Positions 33,171 to 45,439 of a stretch of DNA of 64,000 nt are shown piece after piece. Source of the stretch: Sthenelais limicola (lineage: Eukaryota; Annelida; Polychaeta; Phyllodocida; Sigalionidae); the NCBI GenBank assembly GCA_942159475.1, contig OW804095.1, forward strand, positions 94,563,740-94,627,739. The letters are read 5' to 3'. Every line of letters starts with the position of its first letter. Positions within the stretch are counted from its first letter, which is position 1. The notes under the pieces are model-generated. The model saw nothing but the letters and a program-made list of their open reading frames with translations, made no database searches and had not been told where the DNA came from. The position numbers and the translations under genes were made by a program.

Positions 33171-33369
33171 CTATAGGTGAAAAAGAGCTAATGGCTGAAG
33201 TAGGGGACCCTATTAAAGAGATATTTACTATTTCTACATGTGCTGATGGATGCACTGCGTCTTTTACACTGACCAGAGGAGCATTATTCAGGTTTTCAGA
33301 AGGTGACTCGATGGTGGCGGTCATTGTAACGGTGTCAACAAACCACACAACTAACACCTCGGTATGCCA
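33171..33369 (-). CDS. Candidate internal exon, extracellular-like sequence
   Basis: The pyrimidine-rich acceptor GTCCTCCTCCTAG ends at 33370 and a donor TATAG|GTATAT begins at 33170. The 66 codons between are open (WHTEVLVVWFVDTVTMTATI..., later VEIVNISLIGSPTS), rich in S, T, V and I with one N-glycosylation-type NIS, like a beta-sheet extracellular segment. It exits in phase 1, matching the acceptor phase of 30488-30603. The plus strand of the same segment is also open (33191-33373), so strand choice rests on the splice sites. Confidence 0.25.
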
Positions 33370-33504
33370 CTAGGAGGAGGACGGATGTCAGGGCCAACCT
33401 TGTTCAATATCCCTAAAGCCCACCAGAATACTATCACAACTCACATCCTTCATGCAAATTAACCCTCGGCGGAAATAGGCAGCAGTCAAAACGAGGCCAT
33501 GGGT

Positions 33505-33547
33505 CACGTGTATTCAGCTGTCTCACGTGATCGGACGTTCACGACGT
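33505..33547 (+). promoter_or_regulatory. Promoter-like E-box pair upstream of a start codon
   Basis: CACGTG at 33505-33510 and 33524-33529, with CAGCTG between them (33515-33520), followed by CGACGTAAAT. The centres of the two CACGTG sites are 19 bp apart, about two helical turns, a spacing compatible with paired bHLH (USF/MITF/TFEB-type) binding. An ATG with a consensus donor follows at 33552. Confidence 0.3.
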
Positions 33548-33551
33548 AAAT

Positions 33552-33557
33552 ATGGCT
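33552..33557 (+). CDS. Candidate minimal first coding exon (Met-Ala)
   Basis: AATATGGCT|GTAAGT: a start codon, one alanine codon, then a perfect donor at 33558, leaving phase 0. The terminal-exon candidate at 34153 also enters in phase 0. Unspliced, the same ATG gives a 49-codon frame to 33701, so either reading is possible. Support is splice logic plus the E-box pair just upstream. Confidence 0.2.
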
Positions 33558-34152
33558 GTAAGTGTGTTGGCAGCGTGTGTGTTAAAGAGAGAAAGCAAAA
33601 GCACAGTTTGCAGTGGTAGGTCCCCTCAGGGTCTCAGAACTCTTAAAGGCAAGAAAGACAGGAACTGCATGAACAACTACGACTGGAATAAATCCAGTTA
33701 ACCGTCACTTTAAAATTAGGCTCTTCCGCCTGAATGCTTCAGGAGAGAAGCTCAAGACAAGAGATCAACAAATAACAGTAAATTTGGTGTTGTAAGTTGT
33801 AGGTAGGTGTTATCCGGATTCGGCGTGAGATGTGATAAGACGACGACTGTTCCCTCTGAGTGTTCCGCCGGAAGGGAAAGTAAAGGCCTTCTCTGTGTCT
33901 AGTCGCTAGAGCAGAACGCCCATTGGCCTTATCCATTTCTACAGTGGCTTTGAACGTCTAGTTTTTCTGGCCCAAAACCCCCCACCTCTACAGTGAAAAG
34001 CTTCACCTCCATAGGCGCTAATGATATCTACCTCACAAAAAGAAGTATCGACGCGTTTTCTCTGGAAACGTACATGATATATCGCGCAAAAACAAGATTC
34101 TCAACAGTTGCCTCTCTATTATCTACTAGCTACATTTGTTTCCGCCCACCAG

Positions 34153-34293
34153 TGGCCCTCAGGGCTAGCGCAAGAGGAAGGCGGAGAAAGCTGGATGGTC
34201 GATGTTTTCCGCCGGGGTTATGACCTAGATGACCTCGGCGACACGTTCAAGTTCTTGTGCGACATAAACCAAGCCTTCCTCAAGCGACCTTGA
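34153..34293 (+). CDS. Candidate terminal exon, acidic C-terminal peptide
   Basis: An acceptor TTTCCGCCCACCAG ends at 34152. The phase-0 frame reads WPSGLAQEEGGESWMVDVFR and 26 more residues (GYDLDDLGDTFKF...) to a TGA at 34291-34293. It is more GC-rich than its surroundings and has balanced codon use. No canonical poly(A) signal was found within several hundred bases. A second frame (33993-34223) overlaps but looks less protein-like. Confidence 0.25.
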   Translation, partial: WPSGLAQEEGGESWMVDVFRRGYDLDDLGDTFKFLCDINQAFLKRP

Positions 34294-34299
34294 CATTCA

Positions 34300-36585
34300 T
34301 CTGCATCGGGGACAAATAGAGAAGATGTGTAAATGAAGTACAAGTGTGCGCATGTGCACGTACTTGGTTCGGCGGGAAATCATTAAGGTCTGCATCGATT
34401 GGAATCATATACAGGAGATATAGTTCGCCTTGTGAGTGAATACATCGCTTTGAATGTTGTGGATATGCTTAACGTAAAAAGCATGATGCCTAGTTTTCCA
34501 CCTCATTCATACTAAAACTTTGTTTGACTTTTCACTAATGTTCTCCGAGCTAACGTTTGTGTTCATCTCATTGAATATTATCGCAGGGTCGACGTAGGAA
34601 AGATTAACATGATGAGATTCATTGGGAAAGCATCGGATATATATTCCGATACGTTTCCGGGCGAAATTGAGTCAGGCCGTCAGAAAATGTGCAAACTGCA
34701 GCTCTACCCCTTGCTAAATTAGGCTGAACAATGGTTAAATACTGGGTATATCTGAGTATATTCGGTATCGCCTTGAACTATTCAACTGTCTCAGATTAAG
34801 TCTATAGCAAGAACCTTTCGTCCTTGGTCTAGTGTAACCTTGCACTACTCGTAGAAGGATTCCATGCACTTCATTCAATTACCGTTCAGGGACACCTACT
34901 GCAGGTTCCAGACAAAGACTAAACAGCAACTTTTGCCCTTTGTTGGTAACGTACAGATAGTTTCCCACGGTAGTAGGAGCCATGTAAATTAGTGGTTATT
35001 AATCGGACAAGGACAAGGTGATGGAATTATCAGCAGTCATCTTTGCCCGAGAATGAATATCCAGCTTGATGCAAGATAAAATAAGACACGCTACCTCCTC
35101 GAACGACACTTAAATTCTCACGAGCTATTGGAAATGAATATTTCTATCCCAATGCCACCTGAAGCCTTGCTAAAAATCCATGTCGTCAGCAAATGGTATA
35201 GGGGACTTTATATTGTGTGGAGCGGGTGTATGGTGTTGGTGTGTGTAGGTGTGTGGCGGAGGGGGGTATACAGACGAAGGAGAAAAGAAGTGTTGAATTC
35301 CTGTAGATTTGGTCAAGTGTGACGGAATAAGTTGACGAAATCGGTATGGGTATACGATCTAGTTTGTCATCTTTGATTCCCATCTTTCGGGGAGGGGGGG
35401 GGGGTGGAGAGAAGGAGGCCAAACTACGTCGGCAGTATTTCTTGATTATTAGAAAGATTTATAGTATCACATGTTCTACAGGGAAATATATCTTACAACT
35501 CAGCTTATTATCCATGTATATAACACATTAAAAATGTACGTCATATCCCAACTCACAATGTCTTTTCGCATTTGTTTGTATACATTTATGTAACTTTTCG
35601 CCTTATCTAAAACATTAAAGTAAGCTCCTTTTGTGTGTTGCACAATACTGACGTTAGGTGATACATGCATTCAAAGCATATCTTAATTTCATTGATCAAA
35701 TAGATTATTACCTATTTATCCGCATATATTCATTTATATAAACCAGGCATTCTGCTTTCAATCGCATTTAATTGATGGCGTTTCTAGTCCTCGCCAGCAT
35801 CAATCGAAATTCATGAATGCTCACAACTGACCGATTTACCCAATGATGGAGAAAGGATGTCATTTCTATAAAAGATTCTATAGAAGGTTTAGATATATTG
35901 AGCTTGATTTAATGAAGATGAATTGATTGGGAATGATCCCATGAACTAGTAATCGGATAGAAGTTAAAATGCCACATTATCATCTCGATAGCATTGATGG
36001 GCAAAGTGAGATCCTTCCTTAGGAACAGCCGATGACTTCAATGAATATAATCTCTCTGGATTCTCATCAAAGCTTTGATCTTTGACTTGTTGTGTTATTT
36101 GATTGTCTTCTTCTGTAGATATTAATAAGTGCAGAGAATTTCTCATCTAACTGTGACTGGTGTAGGATATAATGTTTCCTGCTTCGACTTTGATAGAAAA
36201 TGAAAGGAGCGATCAAAGTGGGAAGCTTTTAGCTATGCCGATTTCTCATTTGTTCTCATTAGATCTTTCTTTATGAAATTCTCTTGCCATTGGATGAAAA
36301 AAAGACCGAAAGGTTCAGGTGGGTTGAGATATGTTACTGTACAGACAACCATAATAAGCATGTAAATCTTGGAAAAACGAGTTTTTAAAAGAGCTGTTAA
36401 CGAAAAAAGATTCCCCATAATGTAAACTCAGGAGTCAGATAAATACTCACTTTAGTCAAAACTGTTATTATTACGGATATCATTTGAGGTGCATATGAAA
36501 AAACTGTAAAGTACAGAATGTGTTACCCATTTCTAGCCTGTAAAATGTTTATAACGGAGATAAAAAGAATTATTCATTATATAAC
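34300..36585. other. Non-coding stretch with G-rich and TG-rich patches
   Basis: A TG-rich patch at about 35225-35262 and a G run at about 35390-35405 produce open frames by low complexity. A minus-strand frame at 36233-36418 has a possible acceptor but is not convincing. Nothing firm. Confidence 0.35.
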
Positions 36586-36657
36586 TATTTTTATTTCCGC
36601 CATAAACATTTTACTAATTTTAATAATGATAATAGCTGCATAATATACATTATGCAA

Positions 36658-36891
36658 CTAACAACTGCCAGCACAGTTTCCACGTATACGTTTATCATGA
36701 AGTACTTCATTATTTCTTTTATTCGAGATTCTAATAACACTAGCAACGCGTATTATATCCAATACAAGGCCTTCCTTCATGCAAGACATATGTGCCGTAC
36801 AGTTTCCTTCCTCGATAGACTCACTACAAGTTATGAAGGGAATAAAAGTGAAAAAGGGCAATGATATCAGAGACAGATACAGAAAAGACAT
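36658..36891 (-). CDS. Candidate small secreted Cys-containing peptide
   Basis: ATG at 36891, then a hydrophobic start MSFLYLSLISLPFFTFIPFI that looks like a signal peptide, followed by about 55 mature residues with paired cysteines (GNCTAHMSC near the start of the mature part, GNCAGSC at its end), stop TAG. A minus-strand AATAAA lies at about 36589-36594, 65 bp past the stop. Alternatively the pyrimidine-rich signal-coding part is an intron tail with an acceptor CATAACTTGTAG, and only the rest is an exon. The overlapping plus-strand frame (36652-36864) is a shadow. Family unknown. Confidence 0.25.
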   Translation of the reverse strand: MSFLYLSLISLPFFTFIPFITCSESIEEGNCTAHMSCMKEGLVLDIIRVASVIRISNKRNNEVLHDKRIRGNCAGSC

Positions 36892-36899
36892 TTAATAAT

Positions 36900-39800
36900 T
36901 CGTCACCAAGAAGGAGTCTCCAGTCATACAGTAGTTAGCAAAAATGAAAAGATGGTATGATGATTTCTACTCTACACCAAACGCACCATAGTTCACAGAT
37001 TGTGGACTATGATTAAGAAGAGAAAGAGCCCTGAAGGTATGACCATCCCCCGATGACCCCTTGAGCCGTGACAAACCCATAGTATGGTCGTCACCCCGTG
37101 CACTTACATCCCTTTCTACTCACGGAACCAATGATCCGGAGGGGGTATGCTGGGCCAGATAAGTCGTGGTCACACAAACATGTGAATCAGGGAAAGTGGG
37201 GTTCGTCACACATAGCTGTGAACCCGTTTTATCACTAATATATGCATAATAAAATTGCTACGCGCCCCATACAATTCAGCGTATCGCACTGCACAAAGTA
37301 GCAGCACGACACGAGGGGAATTGTGCTGCAGAAGTTTTGGTATAAACAATTGATCATTTATATCTTTGAATTCTACATTTAGATGCCATATGAAGCCTCA
37401 CAAAGCTGCATTGCGACATGAAATAAATTCATTCAAACCTGGGAGTATTCAGACGCAAATCATTAATTCGTTTAATCGTATCAAACAGATTCATTTAGAT
37501 CCGCGAGTATAAGCAAATCACCAAATTATGCATGATGTTATGATGCGTATCTGAGGTCACGTTCTTTCTCTTTCTTCCCAATTTTGTATAAAAGAAGTAA
37601 AATATGTGGACTGGATATGAGATGCATTATCTCCGAATTCTGAATGTCAATGTTTTATCATCACATTAATCCTCTAAACGCATGAGAAATGCAAATGGAT
37701 ATTGTCTTTAAACAAAGACAGAAGCATTTACTGATCAAAACATAATTGACTATCCTATATTGTTTCCTTTAATATGTTGTATATGTATAATATATATGAT
37801 ATAAGTTATCCCAATGTTATACCATAGTTTGCAAAAAGATGCTTATCATTATTTTGTTCCCAAAGTGCGCACCTCATACACATGATACATTTAAGCTCGT
37901 TTTCAATATAGTGTTGGATATACTTTATCTTGAGGGCAGTTCATGAGTATAAAGTTTCTGTTCTGGCGGATGGGGACTATAGAGGACAGTTACTTCAGGA
38001 TCGCCAGGATTTTTCCTAGACGGTAGTCAACTAACCAAGCGCTTATATAAGGCGAGAGGAAACAGATAAACTTAATGGCATGGGGCAGAGAAGAGTGGCC
38101 CTAATGGCCCCGGACTGGAGACAGTCTTGAGTTATTGATCATGTACTGGGTCCTTTTTCTTTAAAAGGCCTATGAGAAAATATGGTCCCTAAGAGATAGG
38201 GATACGCCAGCAAAGGGAAGCGACACATAAATCGATCGGTATCAGCGAATAAATGACCATGGCTTCTTCGTATTTTCTATTGGTTTGGGAATAAATTAAG
38301 CCCCGGCTACAATGGGAAATTTGATAAATTTGATAAATCGTAAATATTTACCCATATCACTGCCGCCATTTTTAAGTTATAACGGCCGTTGGCCAATCTA
38401 CCGAAACTCTTGCCATGTGAGTGATTGTCTAAGGCGGGCAAACATCTTTCGTACTTGTTTTTTTCTACACTTTACCACAATTTACGTTTTATCTCCATGG
38501 TGTGTAGCTGGGTACCAATCGCCTCAAATGAGCATAGTTCAGGGCGAGAGATCGTTCTTGGCATCTTGGAATAAATAATGCACTATGTCCCAGTGGGAAG
38601 AAACATTCTGATTTACATGGCCAAAGATGCCATCCCAATGATGTCAAATTATTTATCACCCAATTATCAGAGGTGGAGAATACATCAGGCAGGCTACTTA
38701 ACAGTTGGTTCTACAGCAAACATCCTTGCACGCCAACATTAATCTTCCTCTTATAAGCAATGTAATGTTGCTAAGGTAAACAGGGTAGCTAGAGGTCAGT
38801 CATAAAGGACATGATCTATCTCCAGCGTTCACAGCCAGTGCCTGATAATCTCGGGTTCTCATATATAAATCCACCTGAGGGTTCGTCTTATGGGTGCATG
38901 GGTGTCGGTCGGGGAGGATTAATATTACTTTGAGAATGGGGTCAGCCTTGTAAGTGCTCCAGCATATGTTAAGTGTCGGGTTAAGTGACTGATATCGTTT
39001 CCTGCCCAAGTGTCAGTTAGATTTACACTGGGATGGACTGAAAAGGAGGAGGGGGAGCAGTCCGAGGAGGAGCAGGAGGCGGCGCCTTATCCCGAGCCTA
39101 CTTTTCATGTACTACTCACAAGTCCTAGGGAGGACGGTATATGCTTCTCTACTGCCCTCCATGGTGGATAGGCTAAGTGGCCTTCCCCTGCGCGGCCTGT
39201 ACCCGTATGCGGACGGCTGGCAGCATCAAAGGGCACTGTGATCAACCCCTGCAGGGTTAATCCTTAATGCCATCTGGTGTAGGAATGAGGAGGGAAACAT
39301 TGCTGGAGTCATGAGGTATGATTTATGTGTTCTGGCCACACACACTCAGCATCGCACCATTTGCCAATACCCTTCAAATTACAACTCCCTATCCCACCCT
39401 AACAGTAACCTCGCCCGCTCTTGCAAATCGGTGGAACTCACGCCACCCCAGCGTTTTTGTGATAATTCCCATCTCTTGGGCCACACCCCCACATCCAATT
39501 CACAGCGCCTAATTTACATACCTAGATAAACACAGGGTGTCATTAACAGGACTTGCATTGGATAGAATTCATCTCATCCTGGCAAATTGTGATGGGCAAA
39601 AACAAGGTTCGTCGCCATTAATTTCCCGAGTGGCCGCCAGCCGGGGCTGTGTCATCACATCAGTAAAACCTCGGCCCACCAGGGGGCTCTGTCAGTGACA
39701 TGAATACCGTGCCATGCACCTACCGGCAAAACCTTCAAGATAATGCTAGTCTTCTTCAGTGTGACCCTTCGACCTTGGGGTGCTACTACAGTCCATGGCT

Positions 39801-41170
39801 GCGGGACCTATTGCAGCCATCAAAGATCAATTATCTACTTTTCACGCAACGCCATGTTGTTAAAACTTTCTCCCAACTGATCATATCGCCTTGTTTTTGC
39901 CATAGTCAGCTATAGCGCTATTCAACCTTATTCCGATCTCTGGGGACTTTCCTCGCTGCTTTGAGAGAGCTAGTAAGAAGGTTTACAGTGAAAGGATGTT
40001 TCCAAATGCCTATAGAGTATTTCTATTATCATTCATATTAATCGAACTTACGAGCCTGACCTTGACATTCTAAGCAATAGAGGCCCACATACTTATTAGT
40101 ATTGGTTAGAAGTTACATCTCCTGTAGGATTCTTTTATCTTAACAAGACTCACTATTTCGGTGCTTAAGAAGGTTCTTATTAATTAAGTCCCTCCCACGG
40201 GATGGATTATAAATGGGCCTTCATAACGGTAACTTAGTCTTTGGTACACCCCTCTGACTGCATACATCACTACCGTCTTCTTCATTATCTCCCATCGTTT
40301 TATGTCCTCCTGATATAATATCTATTTTCGTCATCCCCTTTCACAGTGGAAGAAACGACAGAGACAAAATATTGTACCAGAAGCATATTAGTATTATTGT
40401 AATTTGAGGCACGTATCCATCTCTGATTAAAGTAAAGTTTGCAACCAATACCGGTTTCAAAGACAGGGATTTATCATGGCCTGGATATCTATAGAGACAA
40501 TGCTTGGCACAGTATTATTTTGTCTGGTACGGATGTATCCATGAATGTTACTTCTAGCGTTTTTTAAAAAGAACTTAACTTCTCATTGTATATTAAAATG
40601 TCAATATACACTTACGGTACAAATATTAAATATGTGTACGTTTAACTTTGAAGTTGATGAGATTCTTTTTTTGTGTCTCGAGAGAAACCTGAATATTTCA
40701 TGTATATACTAATGCTTCCTCTCCCTCTTGTTTAGGTTTTCACTTTTTAGAATGTCGTACGACATTCATTTTTTAAGACATTCCTTTGTAAAGTATAGCA
40801 CCTTAAATCCTTTCCAGGTTGAGAGTTGTTCCTGAGACGAGTTTCACATAAAGTTGTATTTATCCTTAAAGTATGCCCTTTCAGATGATTTGAAAGCAAT
40901 AGGTACTTAGTGCTTTAAATACAGATACACGTTGCCAACAATCCTCAGAAGAAAACATAACTTCTTAAAACCCCCAATCCTGAGAGGACGTGTCATCGTC
41001 TTTGCATCTCTTGTACGGGTTTTCGCCAATTTCACTGTGGCAATGAGTTCTGTACTGTGTACTATTAGGAAGGAAATGTAGGACGCGCCACAACCCAGTA
41101 ATGAAACTAATACAATGGCAGCATAAGAAGAACTACTTTATCATTCGGAGTTGCCCATGTGCACAGGCCC
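36900..41170. other. Long stretch without a gene call
   Basis: Mixed AT-rich DNA with more GC-rich islands (about 37030-37200, 38960-39280, 39590-39700) that look like possible conserved non-coding blocks. One plus-strand frame near 39005-39165 encodes an E/Q-rich run (KEEGEQSEEEQEAAPYPEP) without start codon or good splice sites. Nothing is called. Confidence 0.3.
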
Positions 41171-41175
41171 ATTAA

Positions 41176-41499
41176 AGCTGCATTCCCAGTTAACATCATT
41201 CAAAAGCTCAATATTTTTTTACTTTTGTTCCCTTCTTTTCCATCGTAACAAAAAGTCATTTAGCCAACATTTTGGAGGATTTTGTCTAGATTTTTGTTAT
41301 GCTACAGGGCACATTTATATTTCGGGGATCCGCCGAGCTGCTTTCCTGCCATGACTTCATTTATTATCGCTCACCAGCGGCTATTTTCTCTCGACCAATT
41401 CATCTTCATTAACATCGTCAGCAACATATTGATCAATTCAATCATAATATATGTAAATATGGTAAGATTCTGTTTGTCGTAACAGCTGATAATGGATCT
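41176..41499 (+). mobile_element. TTAA-type MITE, copy 2
   Basis: It starts AGCTGCATTCCCAGTTAACA and ends AGCTGATAATGGATCT, with TTAA on both sides (41172-41175 and 41500-41503). The interior follows copy 1 (ACTTTTGTTCCCTTCTTTTC, CCTGCCATGACTTCA, then TTCGTCGTAACAGC-like end words). About 324 bp, intact, no ORF. Confidence 0.75.
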
Positions 41500-41503
41500 T
41501 TAA

Positions 41504-43570
41504 GTCCTTAAGAAAATATTCAGTTCAAAGTCTGTATTGCATGAAATACGGGAACCATGAAATGGGTTCAGCCTCAGGTGTCAGGTTTCTAAGACTTGTT
41601 ATTTCTAGTTCTTAGATATCAATATGGCTATAAGATGGCATACAATTGATTTAGAGATAAAAAAAGATAAAAATACTATTTTTCGAAAATAATAAGATGT
41701 CGAGCCACCAATGATTTATCTTCATCATTTTTTTAACTAGTCACCTTGAGCATAAGGTCTTTATCTGCTAAAGAAAATACTTTTGTTTTTGAAGAGTTGT
41801 TCCCGGCCTGTGAGTTAATTTCACATCTTGCAGTTTTTCTATCAAGGACAGCTGAATGACAAATTAGTTGGCATTAGATTTTGCAATAAGAAGAATCATT
41901 TGTTTCTTAATTTTAAAGAAACGGACGTAAATGAGGTATTGGTTTTTTATAAAAGTTGAGAAGAATTATAGTAACATTTTATAAAAGAAAAGAAAATATA
42001 AAACACTTTTAGACAGATGCCCAACATTCCATATGATGAATCTTAATGCCTAACCATTCATGTAAAGAAATATTAGTCAGTTTTGGGTAATATGATTTAA
42101 TAAAATATTGGGAAAATATACAGTCGCAACCAAGGAAACAATAAAAGTCTCAGCTAGTAGGACCCCCCGCAAAAGTACCGAGGATACTTGTTCAGGCATG
42201 TCACATATATAGTTGTACTAAAGTCTAGCTTGTGTGTCGTACATGCATGGTGACACCTTTCATCAGGGCTAGAAAGCTGTGTGTGGGTGGTCAATCAGGG
42301 CCAGCATCACAGCCGGTTTCTCTTTAATTAAATACGAACAAGACGCTAATTATGGATGAAACACCGGTAGCTAGCATGCTCACGAACATTCCAGGGCCTA
42401 CTGAGATATTCTTAACATTTTAAAGTCTGGTAATCACATGTAGAGCCACATGTAGTTTGGAGTTATGGGCCGAGAGATAAGAAAGATGTTGCTTCATAGA
42501 TAAGGTGCAGTAAGGAGGGGCGACGGGTCAGATGTGTGGCAGATTAATAGATGAGTGGATGCAAACAGACAGGAAGGTATTACATCTGGTCTGTTATGAT
42601 TAAACCCATCAAAGATGAAGGCGACCGATAAGAGTTGACCTCATATAAAACTCCTTCTCTGTTTTCTACCAAGGCACGATCATATCTATATCTGCCTATG
42701 TAGATTATTCACTTGGGCCATATACTGCTAGGCTTATGATCTAGAGGCTATATGTTCTCAAGACCAAAGTGTGTGTGACAGTGGGGAGGAAGGACATTGT
42801 CAGAGATACCACTGGCTCCGAGGGGCCCTTGCAATTTAGGGATGGAGAGGATGGTTGGATCTCAGGGAAAGAAAAGCATAACCAACCTACACAGAGCGCT
42901 TATCACTGAGCAATGGAAGATAAAATCTCATATGGAACTATCACTACAGGACACGCACACAGGACGCCCTGGAGATAAAGCCCTATGATTTTTTATCAAT
43001 GCAGAAACAAGCAGGGGTAGACTATTTGAAGGGCAATTGGTTGGAGGGATGGGGATGGATTAAAGCAAAAGTCAACTTTGGTTACTTTTCCGGAGATGTC
43101 GTCACCAGCAGGTGAAAGATCTGCTCTTGAGATTATACGTTATGACATCCTTAGCTGTGAAAATGATCACAATAATTCTAAATCTCATTTTGACTAGACG
43201 TCTAGTTGCTCTTTCCGGAAAGCCTATTGTTACCGAGCTACCGTATAGTCTATAGATGTATTCAAAACTACACTCAGCTTACATTGATACATAGATAGAA
43301 CCTAATGAGAATGTGGTACGAGGGCACAAGTGGGCTACGAGCAAAAATAAACATCGAGGACAGTGCAATAGTGTCCCGTGTACCACATTCGAATGTAGGT
43401 TCTATATTTACTCCTACGTTGCTATGTATAAGTATATATAGCTGTGTACTGGGTGGAGGGAGGAAGAGGGAATGGCAATGTCATACCACACAAGTTGAAC
43501 TGGTGCAAATTACCACACTACTTCCGCCCATACAAATAGCATGTGCTACATACACCAACGTGGAGTAAAA
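41504..43570. other. Non-coding stretch
   Basis: No gene or repeat was recognised; a more GC-rich patch lies at about 42430-42990. Confidence 0.35.
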
Positions 43571-43574
43571 AAGT

Positions 43575-43690
43575 GAACTGTTCTGCTTTTTGTTCCATTC
43601 TTTCCCTACCCATCTGAGAGGAATTTCACCCAAATCGTGTAGGACTTTGCCTTGCTGTTTGCATCCATAAAATGTACATCCCTAGATGCG
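43575..43690 (+). mobile_element. TTAA-type MITE, partial copy
   Basis: The words CTTTTTGTTCCATTCTTTCC, CCTAC...CTGAGAGGAATT and TAAAATGTACATCCCTAGAT follow the internal order of copies 1 and 2. Neither terminal repeat is present. Confidence 0.45.
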
Positions 43691-43699
43691 GTTGTTTCA

Positions 43700-45360
43700 C
43701 TTTAATATCATCGCTTATACTAGCACAACTGTAGTCCCATGGACGATCGGGAATCAGTGGAATTAGACAATTCAAGATTATGGTTGAAAGTGCTGAAAAT
43801 GCCACTTTACCTTCATGCTACTTTCTTTGACTGTTTCTCTTAAAATGTTATTCGTGAACTACCAGTTATATTTCATATTGGGTATGTTTCTAAATTTGAT
43901 ATTATATATACATTGCTCACTCCCTTAGCATATCTGAATAACGAATCTTTAGTACTTTCAATATACAAAGTAGTTAAATCCATAGCAATATGTACCGCAG
44001 ATTATTAGATAGATCTATATTATATTCTACATGCTCACAAAGAATGTTATTGAACGACTCTCAACAGGAAAGGAGTCTTCTGATGAATACGGCTTCTAAA
44101 ATGTTACAGCCTTTCCTTGAAGAAAGAATATGACGCTTCTCTTGCGCTTTTGCGTTTGGTTTCGAAGTCTCAAATTGCCCAACACGATTGTTTTAATTTG
44201 TAACCACCACCAATCTTGTCATGCGATTCCTCCTTAGTTGATGGGAAATGTGCGATAAGGCCTCATTTATCAAATCGTTCTTTACAGTGGAAGATGAAGC
44301 AAAATATTCAAGAAATGTGTAACTCGAATCAGGCAATAAAGGCTTTGTTCCTGAATTGATCAAATGTGTTTTTTATATCATAAATTGAACGATCGTTACC
44401 GGTGCATGAGTGTATACATACATAAGTTCATCATATCTTTGTTATACTATATTCATAACAACCTAGTAATGCATACTGTTTCGAGAGCATAAAAGACATT
44501 GCCCATGTATGGCGTTTCTGGAGGTAATTGAATGCAGAATGTATCGCAGCTATGGCAAACCAGTTGTGGCAAGTTCTGAGTGTTTACTAGTTCTCAGGTC
44601 TGTGCCCTGAGTATTTTCCTTCATCTATGATTTATCTAAATGTTTAAGAAAGTTAGATTGCTAAGGCAGTCATTGGACGCTTGCTGTCAACACCAGGCAG
44701 ATAGAACAATTTGTAAACGTATGCTCGAGACAGTTTCGGACAATTACTTTCACATTACTAAGTGCTTCATTTTGGTACAGTTCGATAACTGACTGTCAAT
44801 GTATTCAGGCAGTAGCATATAAACTGTTAGGTCACCTAGGCCAATGAGACCAACAAGCAAGAATCGATATTACTCTATATGTCTCCTTTACAAGTGCCGC
44901 CGGCGCAACCCAACGTGCTAACGTTTCATTTGTCCATGATCGATACATGTAATAAGGACAGTGCCGCTCCTTTTAGTTGTCAGTTCTCCCGTTTCTGTGA
45001 GAGATCACACTAGATCTTCATTCATGTCAAGCTAGTGACAGGCATGTATCTCTTTCTTGGCCATCGTGCCAAGGCTCTGTGAAACCTAAGTCTTGGCTAG
45101 ATTGTAGTCGACAATCACACGAGTTGTGTGTTACCCAGCACTTCTAGGGGCCCACACCATTTTGCATTAATGGCTTCCAATCTCTGCTTAACCAAAGCTT
45201 TTTGTCTAAAATGGTGCCACAATGGAGTCTAAATGGGCAAAAGGATTTCAGGACCTACTGAATTGACAGGGATAGGTCATCTATCTCAGACGAGATTGAG
45301 ATATATGTGAAGCTACCGGGTATCTATAGATATGTTTGGGCAAAGTGTAAGTGTAAGGGC
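43700..45360. other. Non-coding stretch
   Basis: No gene or clear repeat was recognised on either strand. Confidence 0.4.
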
Positions 45361-45366
45361 AGACTG

Positions 45367-45374
45367 ATATATAT

Positions 45375-45436
<62 letters not shown>
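45367..45436 (+). repeat. (TA)n(GA)n microsatellite
   Basis: About 40 bp of TA/CA repeats followed by about 30 bp of GA repeats. Confidence 0.95.

Positions 45437-45439
<3 letters not shown>

Noticed and set aside
33191..33373. Plus-strand 60-codon ORF as a gene
   Set aside because: The opposite strand has the better acceptor and phase-compatible partner; the plus frame lacks a good acceptor.
35186..35422. Minus-strand ORF with proline run
   Set aside because: Built on a G-run and TG-rich simple sequence.
45367..45436. Possible regulatory GA element
   Set aside because: Plain (TA)n(GA)n microsatellite.
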